A stretch of 6,506 nt of DNA from Paracoccaceae bacterium (lineage in GTDB: Bacteria > Pseudomonadota > Alphaproteobacteria > Rhodobacterales > Rhodobacteraceae). The position numbers and the translations under genes were made by a program. Position 1 is the stretch's first letter. Every line of letters starts with the position of its first letter. The stretch is from contig PXDM01000397.1 of the NCBI GenBank assembly GCA_003565055.1, positions 1-6,506 on the forward strand, written 5' to 3'. This document shows positions 1-5,981 of this stretch, piece by piece. The notes under the pieces are model-generated. The model searched no databases, had not been told where the DNA came from, and was given only the letters and a program-made list of their open reading frames with translations.

Positions 1-1454
1 ATCAGACCCATGGCGACCGGGATCACCAGCGGCTCTTTGAGCGGTTGGCCGGGCGTGGGCGGTGTCTGCTGGCGCAGGGTCAGCGTGTAGCGCCCGTCCT
101 GCCAGTCTTCGCGCACATCAATGCGCGGCGTGCCGGCCTGGCCATACCAGCGCTTGAATTGCGACAGATCCCGGCCAGCGGCGTCCTCGAAAACGGCGAT
201 CCAGTCCTCGATCGTGCAGGCTTGCCCGTCATGGCGGGTGAAATACAGATCCAGCGCGGCCTTGTAGCTGTCTTCGCCGACCAGAAGCTTGAGCATGCGG
301 ATCAGCTCTGCGCCCTTCTCGTAGACTGTGGCCGTGTAGAAATTGTTGATCTCGACATAGCTTTCGGGCCGCACCGGATGGGCGAGCGGCCCTGCATCCT
401 CGCGGAACTGACGCGCGCGCAGGGTCAGCACATCTTCGATGCGCTTGACCGCATGGCTACGCATGTCGCCCATGAATTGCTGGTCGCGAAAGACCGTCAG
501 CCCCTCTTTCAGCGAAAGCTGAAACCAGTCGCGGCAGGTGATGCGGTTGCCGGTCCAGTTGTGAAAATACTCATGCGCGATGATCCGCTCGATGCTGGCA
601 TAATTGCCATCCGTCGCGGTTTCGGGCGAGGAAAGAACATAGGCAGAGTTGAAAATGTTCAAGCCCTTGTTCTCCATCGCGCCCATATTGAAGTCATCGA
701 CGGCAACGATGTTGAAAATGTCCAAGTCATAGGCCCGCCCATAGACCTGCTCATCCCAGATCATCGAGCGTTTGAGCGCTTCCATCGCATAGCCCGTCTT
801 GCCCTCATCGCCGGGCCGCACCCAGATGTTGAGCGCGACATCGCGCCCTTCCATCGTGCGAAACGCGGCGCTGGTGGCACGCAGATCGCCCGCGACCAGC
901 GCGAAGAGGTAGCTGGGCTTGGGATGCGGGTCGTGCCATTCCGCCCAGCCCGGCCCTTGCGCGACCAGATTGCCATTGGACAGAAGCACCGGCAGATCCG
1001 CCTCGATGCGGATACGGAACGGCGCCATGACATCGGGGCGGTCGGGGTAGAAGGTGATCTTGCGAAAGCCCTCGGCCTCGCATTGGGTGCAATACATCCC
1101 GCGCGACATATAGAGCCCTTCGAGCGCGGTGTTGCCCTCTGGCGCGATTTCGACCTCGGACTGCCAGTCGAATGACCCTTCGGGCAGGTCCGTGGCGGGG
1201 ATGGTCAGGCCAGTGTCATCGGGGCTTGCCGTGATCGGGGCGCCGTTGAGGCTGGCCGAGATGAGGTTCAGCCCCTCACCATCGAGGCGCAGGTCATGGC
1301 CGGGCGTCGCCGCCGGATTGGGCCGGAAACGAATTTTTGCGACGACGCGGGTGCGGGTGGGGGCAAGCCGAAAGGTCAGGTCCACAGAGTCGGTGAGGAA
1401 AGGCGGCGGCTGATAATCTGCAAGATGGATGGGCTGCGGGGCGGTGTCGCGCAT
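1..1454 (-). CDS. pepN: Aminopeptidase N (M1 family), 5' part, cut by left window edge
   Basis: Zinc metallo-aminopeptidase that removes N-terminal residues from peptides in the cytosol. The open frame runs from ATG at 1454 to the window edge without a stop: 484 codons, against about 850-880 in the family, so roughly the C-terminal 45% lies outside. Visible motifs are a QCEAEGFR stretch (residues 124-131, which in the family contacts the substrate amino end), the exopeptidase motif GAMEN (258-262), the zinc site HEYFHNW (294-300) with the third ligand E317 (HExxH-x18-E: H294, H298, E317), and the transition-state Tyr in VYEKGAEL (Y378). The spacing of GAMEN, the zinc ligands and the Tyr matches E. 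coli PepN with a constant offset of three. No signal peptide is seen. The start is set by AGGAG six bases upstream and by the MRDTAPQ N-terminus typical of rhodobacteral PepN. It lies 104 nt downstream of the CAP gene, with no terminator visible between them. Identification is very secure. Confidence 0.96.
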   Translation of the reverse strand, partial: MRDTAPQPIHLADYQPPPFLTDSVDLTFRLAPTRTRVVAKIRFRPNPAATPGHDLRLDGEGLNLISASLNGAPITASPDDTGLTIPATDLPEGSFDWQSEVEIAPEGNTALEGLYMSRGMYCTQCEAEGFRKITFYPDRPDVMAPFRIRIEADLPVLLSNGNLVAQGPGWAEWHDPHPKPSYLFALVAGDLRATSAAFRTMEGRDVALNIWVRPGDEGKTGYAMEALKRSMIWDEQVYGRAYDLDIFNIVAVDDFNMGAMENKGLNIFNSAYVLSSPETATDGNYASIERIIAHEYFHNWTGNRITCRDWFQLSLKEGLTVFRDQQFMGDMRSHAVKRIEDVLTLRARQFREDAGPLAHPVRPESYVEINNFYTATVYEKGAELIRMLKLLVGEDSYKAALDLYFTRHDGQACTIEDWIAVFEDAAGRDLSQFKRWYGQAGTPRIDVREDWQDGRYTLTLRQQTPPTPGQPLKEPLVIPVAMGL

Positions 1455-1460
1455 GTCGTG

Positions 1461-1465
1461 CTCCT
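1461..1465 (-). promoter_or_regulatory. Ribosome binding site of pepN
   Basis: AGGAG on the minus strand, six bases before the pepN ATG at 1454. It fixes the start codon choice for this partial gene. Confidence 0.75.
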
Positions 1466-1490
1466 GCGTGCTGGCGGGGCTTTCGCGTCA

Positions 1491-1519
1491 GATGTAGACC
1501 AGCGGGCGAGAGGCGACAA
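1491..1519 (-). promoter_or_regulatory. Candidate sigma70-type promoter for pepN
   Basis: On the minus strand, TTGTCG (1519-1514; four of six match TTGACA) is followed after exactly 17 bases by TACATC (1496-1491; three of six match TATAAT). It lies in the 104-nt gap between the CAP gene stop and pepN and would give a leader of about 30 nt. The -10 match is poor and such matches arise by chance, so this is tentative; pepN could equally be read from the CAP gene promoter. Confidence 0.3.
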
Positions 1520-1558
1520 CCGCTTGCATCGGACCAGCAGCCTCAGCGCGTGATGTGC

Positions 1559-2008
1559 TCAGCATTCTGCCGCGAAAACCTGCACCCAATGCGCGCCGGG
1601 CCCACGCCCGAAACCTGCAGCCGTGTAGCCCGCATCCAGAATATTGCGCCGATGGCCGGGCGAGCGCATCCAGCTTGCCATGGCGCTGGGCACATCCGGC
1701 TGGCCCTTGGCGATATTCTCGCCCATCGCGCAATAACCCGTAACCCCGGCACGACGCGCGCGGTCCATCATGCCGCGTCCGTCCGGGCTCGTATGGCTGA
1801 AATAGCCCCGCCGCGCCATGTCGCAGGCATGGGCTTGCGCGACCCTGCTCAATTCGGGCGCGAGCGAGAGTGCGCGGCGACCGGCCTTGCGGCGCTCGGC
1901 ATTCACGGAGGCGAGATGGATTTCCAGCTCGATCTGCGGCGGGGTCGGGCAGGCATGGGCAGCGGCACTGCCCAAGGCGACACTCATTGCCAGAATTGCA
2001 CGCAGCAT
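1559..2008 (-). CDS. Secreted CAP-domain (SCP/PR1, YkwD-like) protein
   Basis: A 149-residue exported protein of the bacterial CAP superfamily; the molecular function of most bacterial members is unknown. Residues 1-19 form a signal peptide (MLRAILAM start, hydrophobic core, AHA at the cleavage site), so the mature protein probably begins at C20. The CAP domain fills the rest: HACDMARRGYFSHTSPDG (60-77), GENIAKG (96-102), WMRSPGHRRNIL (113-124) and WVQVFAAEC (141-149). H72, E97 and H119 correspond to the polar cavity residues of the fold. Cysteines at 20, 62, 93 and 149 could form two disulfides in the periplasm. The start at 2008 was chosen because AAGGAG stands six bases upstream and the signal peptide begins there; an ATG at 2131 in the same frame would add 41 Arg/Gly-rich residues ahead of the signal. 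A lipoprotein reading (AHAC) is less likely because His at -2 is not a lipobox residue. The gene is divergent from gatC and upstream of pepN. Confidence 0.9.
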   Translation of the reverse strand: MLRAILAMSVALGSAAAHACPTPPQIELEIHLASVNAERRKAGRRALSLAPELSRVAQAHACDMARRGYFSHTSPDGRGMMDRARRAGVTGYCAMGENIAKGQPDVPSAMASWMRSPGHRRNILDAGYTAAGFGRGPGAHWVQVFAAEC

Positions 2009-2013
2009 GACCA

Positions 2014-2019
2014 CTCCTT
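2014..2019 (-). promoter_or_regulatory. Ribosome binding site of the CAP-domain gene
   Basis: AAGGAG on the minus strand, six bases before the ATG at 2008. This strong match decides the start over the longer frame that opens at 2131. Confidence 0.8.
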
Positions 2020-2113
2020 CGCGATGCCCGCTTTTGACATTGCGCCGATGCCGCTGCGCTTGTCCATGGCCGCGGCCTGCGCGGGCGCTCACAGTTGCGC
2101 CAGCTTGCTGCGC

Positions 2114-2142
2114 TTGCACCTCGCCGGTCATCCCGCTAAACG
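2114..2142 (+). promoter_or_regulatory. Candidate sigma70-type promoter for gatCA
   Basis: TTGCAC (2114-2119; five of six match TTGACA) is followed after 17 bases by TAAACG (2137-2142; three of six match TATAAT). Transcription would begin near 2149, leaving a leader of about 25 nt that contains the gatC ribosome binding site GGAG. The spacing and position are right, but the -10 is weak. Confidence 0.4.
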
Positions 2143-2173
2143 CGCATCAAACCCTTGTCAGACCGGAGCCCCC

Positions 2174-2464
2174 ATGTCCGAGATCGACCTAGAGACTGCC
2201 CGCAAAGTGGCCCATCTGGCCCGCATCGCTGTCCCCGACGACAACCTGCCCGCGCTTGCGCAGGAACTCAGCCAGATGCTGACTTTCATGGAAGCGCTCA
2301 ATGAGGTCGATGTCGAGGGCGTCGAGCCGATGACCTCGGTCACGCCGATGCGGCTCAAACGGCGCAAGGATGCGGTCACGGATGGCGACATGCAGGCGAA
2401 GATCCTGTCCAATGCGCCCGATGCGCGCGAGGGGTTCTTTGCAGTGCCGAAGGTGGTGGAATGA
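2174..2464 (+). CDS. gatC: Asp-tRNA(Asn)/Glu-tRNA(Gln) amidotransferase subunit C
   Basis: Small 96-residue subunit of the GatCAB complex. In the known complex GatC wraps around the GatA-GatB interface and stabilises GatA; it has no active site. Hallmarks in order: ARKVAHLARI (residues 9-18), the helical ELSQMLTFMEALNEVD segment (31-46), VEPMTSVTPM (50-59), RRKDAV (63-68), KILSNAP (76-82) and FFAVPKVVE at the C-terminus (88-96). Length matches the family. The ATG at 2174 has GGAG five bases upstream (2165-2168). The frame stays open upstream to 1550, but that part lies antisense to the CAP gene and has no family similarity, so it is excluded. The stop overlaps the gatA start (ATGA at 2461-2464), indicating translational coupling and balanced synthesis of the two subunits. 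Confidence 0.97.
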   Translation: MSEIDLETARKVAHLARIAVPDDNLPALAQELSQMLTFMEALNEVDVEGVEPMTSVTPMRLKRRKDAVTDGDMQAKILSNAPDAREGFFAVPKVVE

Positions 2465-3942
2465 GCGATCTGAACAAACTGACCGTGGCCGAGGCGCGCG
2501 ACCGTTTGCGCGCGGGCGATGTGACCTCGGTCGCGCTGACCGAAGCCTGTCTGAACACGATTGACGGCGCGGGCGCACTCAATGCCTTCGTGCATCACAC
2601 GCCGGATCTGGCACTGGAGCGCGCCCGCGCTGCGGATGCGCGGATCAAGGCCGGGGATGCGCCTGCAATGTGCGGCATCCCTGTGGGCATCAAGGATCTG
2701 TTCTGCACCGAAGGGGTGGCGTCGCAAGCGGCCTCGCGCATCCTCGACGGCTTCAAGCCCGAATACGAATCGACCGTCAGCGCGCAGTTGCGCGATGCGG
2801 GGGCGGTGATGCTGGGCAAGCTGAACATGGATGAATTCGCCATGGGCTCGTCCAATGAAACCTCGGTCTACGGGCCTGCGGTCAATCCGTGGAAAACCGA
2901 GGGGCGCGCGCTGACGCCGGGCGGCTCCTCGGGCGGCTCTGCTGCAGCGATTGCGGCGGACCTCTGCCTTGCGGCGACGGGCACGGACACAGGTGGGTCA
3001 ATCCGCCAGCCTGCGGCCTTCACCGGCACTGTGGGGATCAAGCCCACCTATGGGCGCTGCTCGCGCTGGGGGATCGTGGCTTTTGCGTCTTCGCTCGATC
3101 AGGCCGGGCCGATGACCAAGACTGTCCGTGATGCGGCGATCATGCTGGAGGCCATGTGCGGTCACGATCCGAAGGATTCGACCAGCGCCGATCTGCCCGT
3201 GCCGGATTTCGAGGCGATGCTCACCGGCGATATTCGCGGCCAGCGCATCGGCCTGCCGCGCGAATACCGCATGGACGGCATGCCCGCCGAGATCGAGGCG
3301 CTCTGGACGCGCGGGGCGGAGATGCTGCGCGATGCGGGCGCCGAGATCGTCGATATTTCGCTGCCGCATACGAAATACGCGCTGCCGGCCTATTACGTGA
3401 TCGCACCTGCCGAGGCGTCCTCGAACCTCGCGCGCTATGACGGCGTGCGCTTTGGGCATCGTGCGGCGCTGGCGCAGGGCGATGGCATCACGCAGATGTA
3501 CGAAAAGACCCGCGCGGAGGGCTTCGGCCATGAAGTCCAGCGCCGTGTGATGGTTGGCACCTATGTGCTCTCGGCAGGCTTTTACGACGCCTATTACAAC
3601 CGCGCGCGCAAAGTCCGCAGCCTGATCAAGCGCGATTTCGACGAGGCTTTCGCCGCCGGGATTGACGCGATCCTGACGCCCGCGACCCCCTCAAGCGCCT
3701 TCGCGCTGGGCGAGATGGCGACGGCGGATCCCGTGCAGATGTATCTTAATGACGTATTCACGGTGACCGTGAATCTCGCCGGGTTGCCGGGGGTGGCGGT
3801 GCCTGCGGGGCTGGATGCGAAGGGGTTGCCGCTGGGGCTGCAACTGATCGGGCGGCCCTGGGAAGAGGGCGCGTTGCTCAATACGGCACAGGTCCTTGAA
3901 AGCGCAGCGGGCTTTGTTTCCAAACCCGAAAAATGGTGGTAA
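2461..3942 (+). CDS. gatA: Asp-tRNA(Asn)/Glu-tRNA(Gln) amidotransferase subunit A
   Basis: Glutaminase subunit (493 residues, normal length) of GatCAB. It releases ammonia from glutamine or asparagine, and the ammonia passes to GatB to convert Glu-tRNA(Gln) or Asp-tRNA(Asn) to the amidated form. It belongs to the amidase-signature family with a Ser-cisSer-Lys triad: K78 in GIPVGIKDL (72-80), cis-Ser S156 in PGGSSGGS (153-160) and nucleophile S180 in GTDTGGSIRQPA (174-185). The 24-residue spacing between the two serines is the family spacing. GatA-specific stretches include MDEFAMGSSNE (123-133), YYVIAPAEASSNLARYDG (311-328) and the C-terminal VNLAGLPG (437-444) and GLPLGLQLIG (455-464). This rules out a generic amidase. 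The start is ATG at 2461 with GAAGG seven bases upstream, overlapping the gatC stop. No gatB follows; it is often unlinked in alphaproteobacteria. The next gene begins 34 bases later with no terminator visible. Confidence 0.98.
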   Translation: MSDLNKLTVAEARDRLRAGDVTSVALTEACLNTIDGAGALNAFVHHTPDLALERARAADARIKAGDAPAMCGIPVGIKDLFCTEGVASQAASRILDGFKPEYESTVSAQLRDAGAVMLGKLNMDEFAMGSSNETSVYGPAVNPWKTEGRALTPGGSSGGSAAAIAADLCLAATGTDTGGSIRQPAAFTGTVGIKPTYGRCSRWGIVAFASSLDQAGPMTKTVRDAAIMLEAMCGHDPKDSTSADLPVPDFEAMLTGDIRGQRIGLPREYRMDGMPAEIEALWTRGAEMLRDAGAEIVDISLPHTKYALPAYYVIAPAEASSNLARYDGVRFGHRAALAQGDGITQMYEKTRAEGFGHEVQRRVMVGTYVLSAGFYDAYYNRARKVRSLIKRDFDEAFAAGIDAILTPATPSSAFALGEMATADPVQMYLNDVFTVTVNLAGLPGVAVPAGLDAKGLPLGLQLIGRPWEEGALLNTAQVLESAAGFVSKPEKWW

Positions 3943-3976
3943 TGTCGGCAAAAATAAATGAGGCCGAGAGTAGACC

Positions 3977-4762
3977 ATGCGCTTTTTGAATGCCCTGACC
4001 GCGACAGGAGCAGCCTTTTTGGCGCTTGTTGCCTGCGATAGTTCCGCCCCTTATTCCAACGTGATCGACACGCAGATGCGTGGCGTGGGTTTCAGCGATT
4101 ACTCGCAATATCTGCGCGCGCAGGACGAGCTTGCGCGGATCCGGCGCGAGGAAGCGGCGCAAGCCGCGCGGGTTCCGACGCCCACAGGTGCGCCGCAATA
4201 TGGCGGGGCCGCCGCGCCGCCTGCGAGCATCGGGCAGGAAGCTGTCGCAGCCGTGCGCGCACGCACACAGAGCACATCCCCCGCGCAGCCTGTGACCGCC
4301 ACGAGCGCACCTGCACAGGTGGCGCAGCCACAACCACAGCCTCCAAGTGCGGCTCCGGCCCCGCAACAGGCGGGTGTCAGCGAGCAACAATTCACCCCGC
4401 AACCGTTCGGCACGCCGCAGCAGAATCAGTTGGTGCAGCGCGATGTCGTGCCGCAAGTGCGGGTCACTGAGGCAGAACTCGCGCAGGGCGGCGATGCGCC
4501 CAATCTCTTCGTCTACGCGCTCTCGACGCAGCATACGGTCGGGCAGGAGCGATATGAGCGCACCCATCCGATGCGCTGGCGGCGCTGGGAAGCGGCTTGC
4601 GCGCAATTCCCCAGCCAGGATCTGGCGCAGGAAGCCTTCCTCGCAGCCGGTGGGCCAGAGCGTGACCCGAACCACATGGACCCTGACGGTGATGGCTTCG
4701 CCTGCTGGTGGGACCCGGCCCCGTTCCGTCAGGCTGCGCGGACTGCGCGCGCGCGTCAGTGA
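3977..4762 (+). CDS. Putative lipoprotein with C-terminal excalibur-like motif
   Basis: A 261-residue envelope protein of unknown function; I do not recognise a named family for the whole chain. Residues 1-19 form a lipoprotein signal ending in the lipobox LVAC, with C20 the lipidated cysteine. Residue +2 is Asp, which in E. coli means retention in the inner membrane; whether that rule holds here is unknown. Residues 21-65 include a charged, probably helical stretch (DELARIRREEAAQAARV). Residues 66-150 are a low-complexity linker rich in Pro, Gln, Ala, Ser and Thr, as expected for a spacer across the periplasm or wall. The last 65 residues look folded: HPMRWRRWEAAC (197-208), then FPSQDLAQEAFLAAGG (211-226) and DPDGDGFAC (235-243). 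The spacing Cys-x34-Cys and the DxDxDGxxC end match the calcium-binding excalibur motif of bacterial surface proteins; C208 and C243 may form a disulfide. The ATG at 3977 has GAGAG six bases upstream. It lies 34 nt after gatA, probably co-transcribed. Confidence 0.8.
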   Translation: MRFLNALTATGAAFLALVACDSSAPYSNVIDTQMRGVGFSDYSQYLRAQDELARIRREEAAQAARVPTPTGAPQYGGAAAPPASIGQEAVAAVRARTQSTSPAQPVTATSAPAQVAQPQPQPPSAAPAPQQAGVSEQQFTPQPFGTPQQNQLVQRDVVPQVRVTEAELAQGGDAPNLFVYALSTQHTVGQERYERTHPMRWRRWEAACAQFPSQDLAQEAFLAAGGPERDPNHMDPDGDGFACWWDPAPFRQAARTARARQ

Positions 4763-4771
4763 CGCGCGGCC

Positions 4772-5443
4772 TTGCAGCCGATCTGGCATCCCAGCCCGAA
4801 TTTCGGCCCGCGTCGTGACGGGCTCACGCCCTCGCTGATCGTCTTGCATTACACAGGGATGCGCGGCGCGCAGGATGCTCTGGCGCGGCTCTGCGATCCG
4901 GCGTCAGAAGTGTCGGCGCATTATGTCATTGGGCTTGAGGGGCAGTTCTGGCAGCTTGTGGCGGAGGAAAGCCGCGCCTGGCATGCCGGGGCGGGGGCCT
5001 GGGACGGGCGCGCGGATATCAACTCGCGCTCCATCGGGATCGAGCTGGTCAATTCGGGGGCGCAGCCTTTCCCAGAGCCGCAGATGCAGCTTCTGGAGAG
5101 GCTCTTGCGCGATCTGATGGCGCGCTATGCGATTGGCCCCGCGCAGGTGATCGGGCATTCGGACATGGCCCCCGAGCGTAAGGAAGACCCCGGCCCGCGT
5201 TTCGACTGGCAGCGGCTCGCGCGGCAGGGATTGGCGCTCTGGCCCGAGGGCTTGGGCGCGGACCGCCCGCTCGCGCAAAGCTGTGCTGAGATCGGCTTCC
5301 CGCCTGCGTCGCCCGACAAGCTCTTGCAGGCGTTTCGGTTCCGCTTTCATCCCACAGGGCAGGGGCCGGAGAGCGCCCGCGACCGGCAGCGCGCCGCCGC
5401 TGTGGCGGAGAGTTTCCGCCGCGCCTCAGCGCAGATGGCGTAG
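4772..5443 (+). CDS. N-acetylmuramoyl-L-alanine amidase, AmpD/AmiD type (Amidase_2)
   Basis: Zinc amidase (223 residues) that cuts the bond between N-acetylmuramic acid (often the anhydro form) and L-alanine in peptidoglycan fragments. Visible motifs: WHPSPNFGPRR (5-15), LHYTG with H26, HYVIG (50-54), RAWHAG (68-73), IGIELVN with E91, VIGHSDMAP with H129, and RKEDPGPRFDW (136-146) with K137 and D139. H26, H129 and D139 fit the zinc ligands of AmpD, and E91 and K137 the catalytic pair. Residues 160-223 resemble the small helical peptidoglycan-binding tail of AmiD-type enzymes. There is no signal peptide, so as read the enzyme is cytosolic and would recycle wall fragments. The only usable start is TTG at 4772: the frame upstream is closed by the lipoprotein's own TGA (4760-4762), the next ATG is residue 30, beyond the first zinc ligand, and no Shine-Dalgarno sequence is visible. 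Translation is therefore probably coupled to the gene before it. Confidence 0.93.
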   Translation: MQPIWHPSPNFGPRRDGLTPSLIVLHYTGMRGAQDALARLCDPASEVSAHYVIGLEGQFWQLVAEESRAWHAGAGAWDGRADINSRSIGIELVNSGAQPFPEPQMQLLERLLRDLMARYAIGPAQVIGHSDMAPERKEDPGPRFDWQRLARQGLALWPEGLGADRPLAQSCAEIGFPPASPDKLLQAFRFRFHPTGQGPESARDRQRAAAVAESFRRASAQMA

Positions 5444-5962
5444 CGCGCGCGACAGATCGTCATAAAGCGTGGCACGTTCTTCGGGGCTGAGGAAACTGCC
5501 AAGCTCGACCGTGCGGCCACCGCCTTCGAGTGTCAGATAATTCTCGACCAATGCGCCTTTTTCCTGCAGCGACAGGCGCACCCAATAGGGGTTGGCCTGC
5601 CATTGCTGGGCAGGGGCGCGCGGGTTGGTGCGGGTGATCTCGATCCGGTCGCGCGTCAGGCGCATCTCTTCGCGCAAGGCCAGCCGTTCGCGACTGTTGC
5701 GCTGCAGCGCATACCACAGCGCCCAGAGCGCGAGCCCCGCAAAGGGCAACAGCCCCCAGAGAACCGGCGTGCCCAGCACCCCGAGCAGCGGCAGCGCGAG
5801 AAATCCCGCGCTGATCAGGATGACGCGCGAGAAGCCGACCGGCCCCATCGACAGGTTCGGCGTCAGTGAGAGGCGATATTCGGCCCCGTCCTGCCGGGCC
5901 AAGACAAAGGCCCCGGGCGTATTGCCCGGGGCCTGTGGTGTGACTGTCCAATATGCGGGCAT
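5426..5962 (-). CDS. DUF2244 family membrane protein
   Basis: A 178-residue protein of the DUF2244 family, function unknown. Residues about 30-45 carry the family's LTPN.S...GF pattern. Two adjacent hydrophobic segments follow (about 46-64 and 66-87) that should form a membrane hairpin. Then comes a basic stretch (QRNSRERLALREEMRLTRDR) and a soluble C-terminal domain with the conserved NPYWVRL (124-130) and ELGSFLSPEER (153-163). It starts 19 nt after the ctaD stop on the same strand; DUF2244 genes are commonly found near cytochrome oxidase genes in alphaproteobacteria, but a role in the oxidase is unproven. The ATG at 5962 lacks a clear Shine-Dalgarno sequence, and a strong hairpin covers codons 10-19, so the true start could lie further in, for example at TTG codon 21. 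The 3' end overlaps the convergent amidase gene by 18 bp. Family call is good; the start is uncertain. Confidence 0.85.
   Translation of the reverse strand: MPAYWTVTPQAPGNTPGAFVLARQDGAEYRLSLTPNLSMGPVGFSRVILISAGFLALPLLGVLGTPVLWGLLPFAGLALWALWYALQRNSRERLALREEMRLTRDRIEITRTNPRAPAQQWQANPYWVRLSLQEKGALVENYLTLEGGGRTVELGSFLSPEERATLYDDLSRALRHLR
5901..5934 (-). terminator. Intrinsic-terminator-like hairpin inside the DUF2244 5' end
   Basis: On the minus strand an 11-bp perfect stem (5934-5924 pairing with 5918-5908, nearly all G-C) closes a 5-nt loop and is followed at once by a U-rich run (UUGUCUU in RNA). No T-run exists on the other side, so it is directional and would act on transcripts coming from ctaD. 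It sits 48 nt past the ctaD stop, a typical terminator position, but falls within codons 10-19 of the downstream reading frame. The stem is certain; function as a terminator or attenuator is inferred. Confidence 0.6.
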
Positions 5963-5981
5963 GGTCTATGCCAGTCTGTGG

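Larger units (their letters stand above)
2009..2173. promoter_or_regulatory. Divergent intergenic region, CAP gene / gatCA
   Basis: These 165 bases separate the starts of the minus-strand CAP gene and plus-strand gatC, so they should carry promoters for both. A candidate gatC promoter is described separately. For the CAP direction I see no convincing -35/-10 pair. Two GC-rich symmetrical sequences are present: a 10-bp palindrome GGCCGCGGCC (2068-2077) and GGCGC-8-GCGCC (2084-2101). Neither resembles an operator I recognise, and in DNA this rich in G and C both may be chance. Confidence 0.6.

Noticed and set aside
45..1175. A 376-codon open frame on the plus strand
   Set aside because: It lies wholly antisense to pepN, whose frame carries all M1 family motifs. 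The product is Arg/Ala/Gly-rich without any recognisable domain, as expected for the shadow of a GC-rich gene.
2009..2131. Upstream ATG at 2131 adding 41 residues to the CAP protein
   Set aside because: It would place an Arg-rich stretch before a good signal peptide, and the strong AAGGAG site belongs to the ATG at 2008.
1550..2173. Long N-terminal extension of gatC
   Set aside because: The frame is open but covers the CAP gene antisense and the intergenic region. GatC proteins are about 95 residues and begin at the ATG at 2174, which has its own ribosome binding site.
3945..3967. Possible hairpin TCGGC-13-GCCGA between gatA and the lipoprotein gene
   Set aside because: Only five base pairs with a 13-nt loop and no T-run after it; too weak for a terminator, and the overlap with the ribosome binding site is probably incidental.
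4759..4818. GTG overlapping the lipoprotein stop (GTGA) as the amidase start
   Set aside because: It is in a different frame from the amidase and reaches a stop after 19 codons. The amidase motifs begin in the frame of the TTG at 4772.
3878..4849. A 323-codon open frame on the minus strand
   Set aside because: Antisense to the lipoprotein and parts of gatA and the amidase. Composition is dominated by Arg, Leu and Gly with no motif, and the plus strand genes explain the region.
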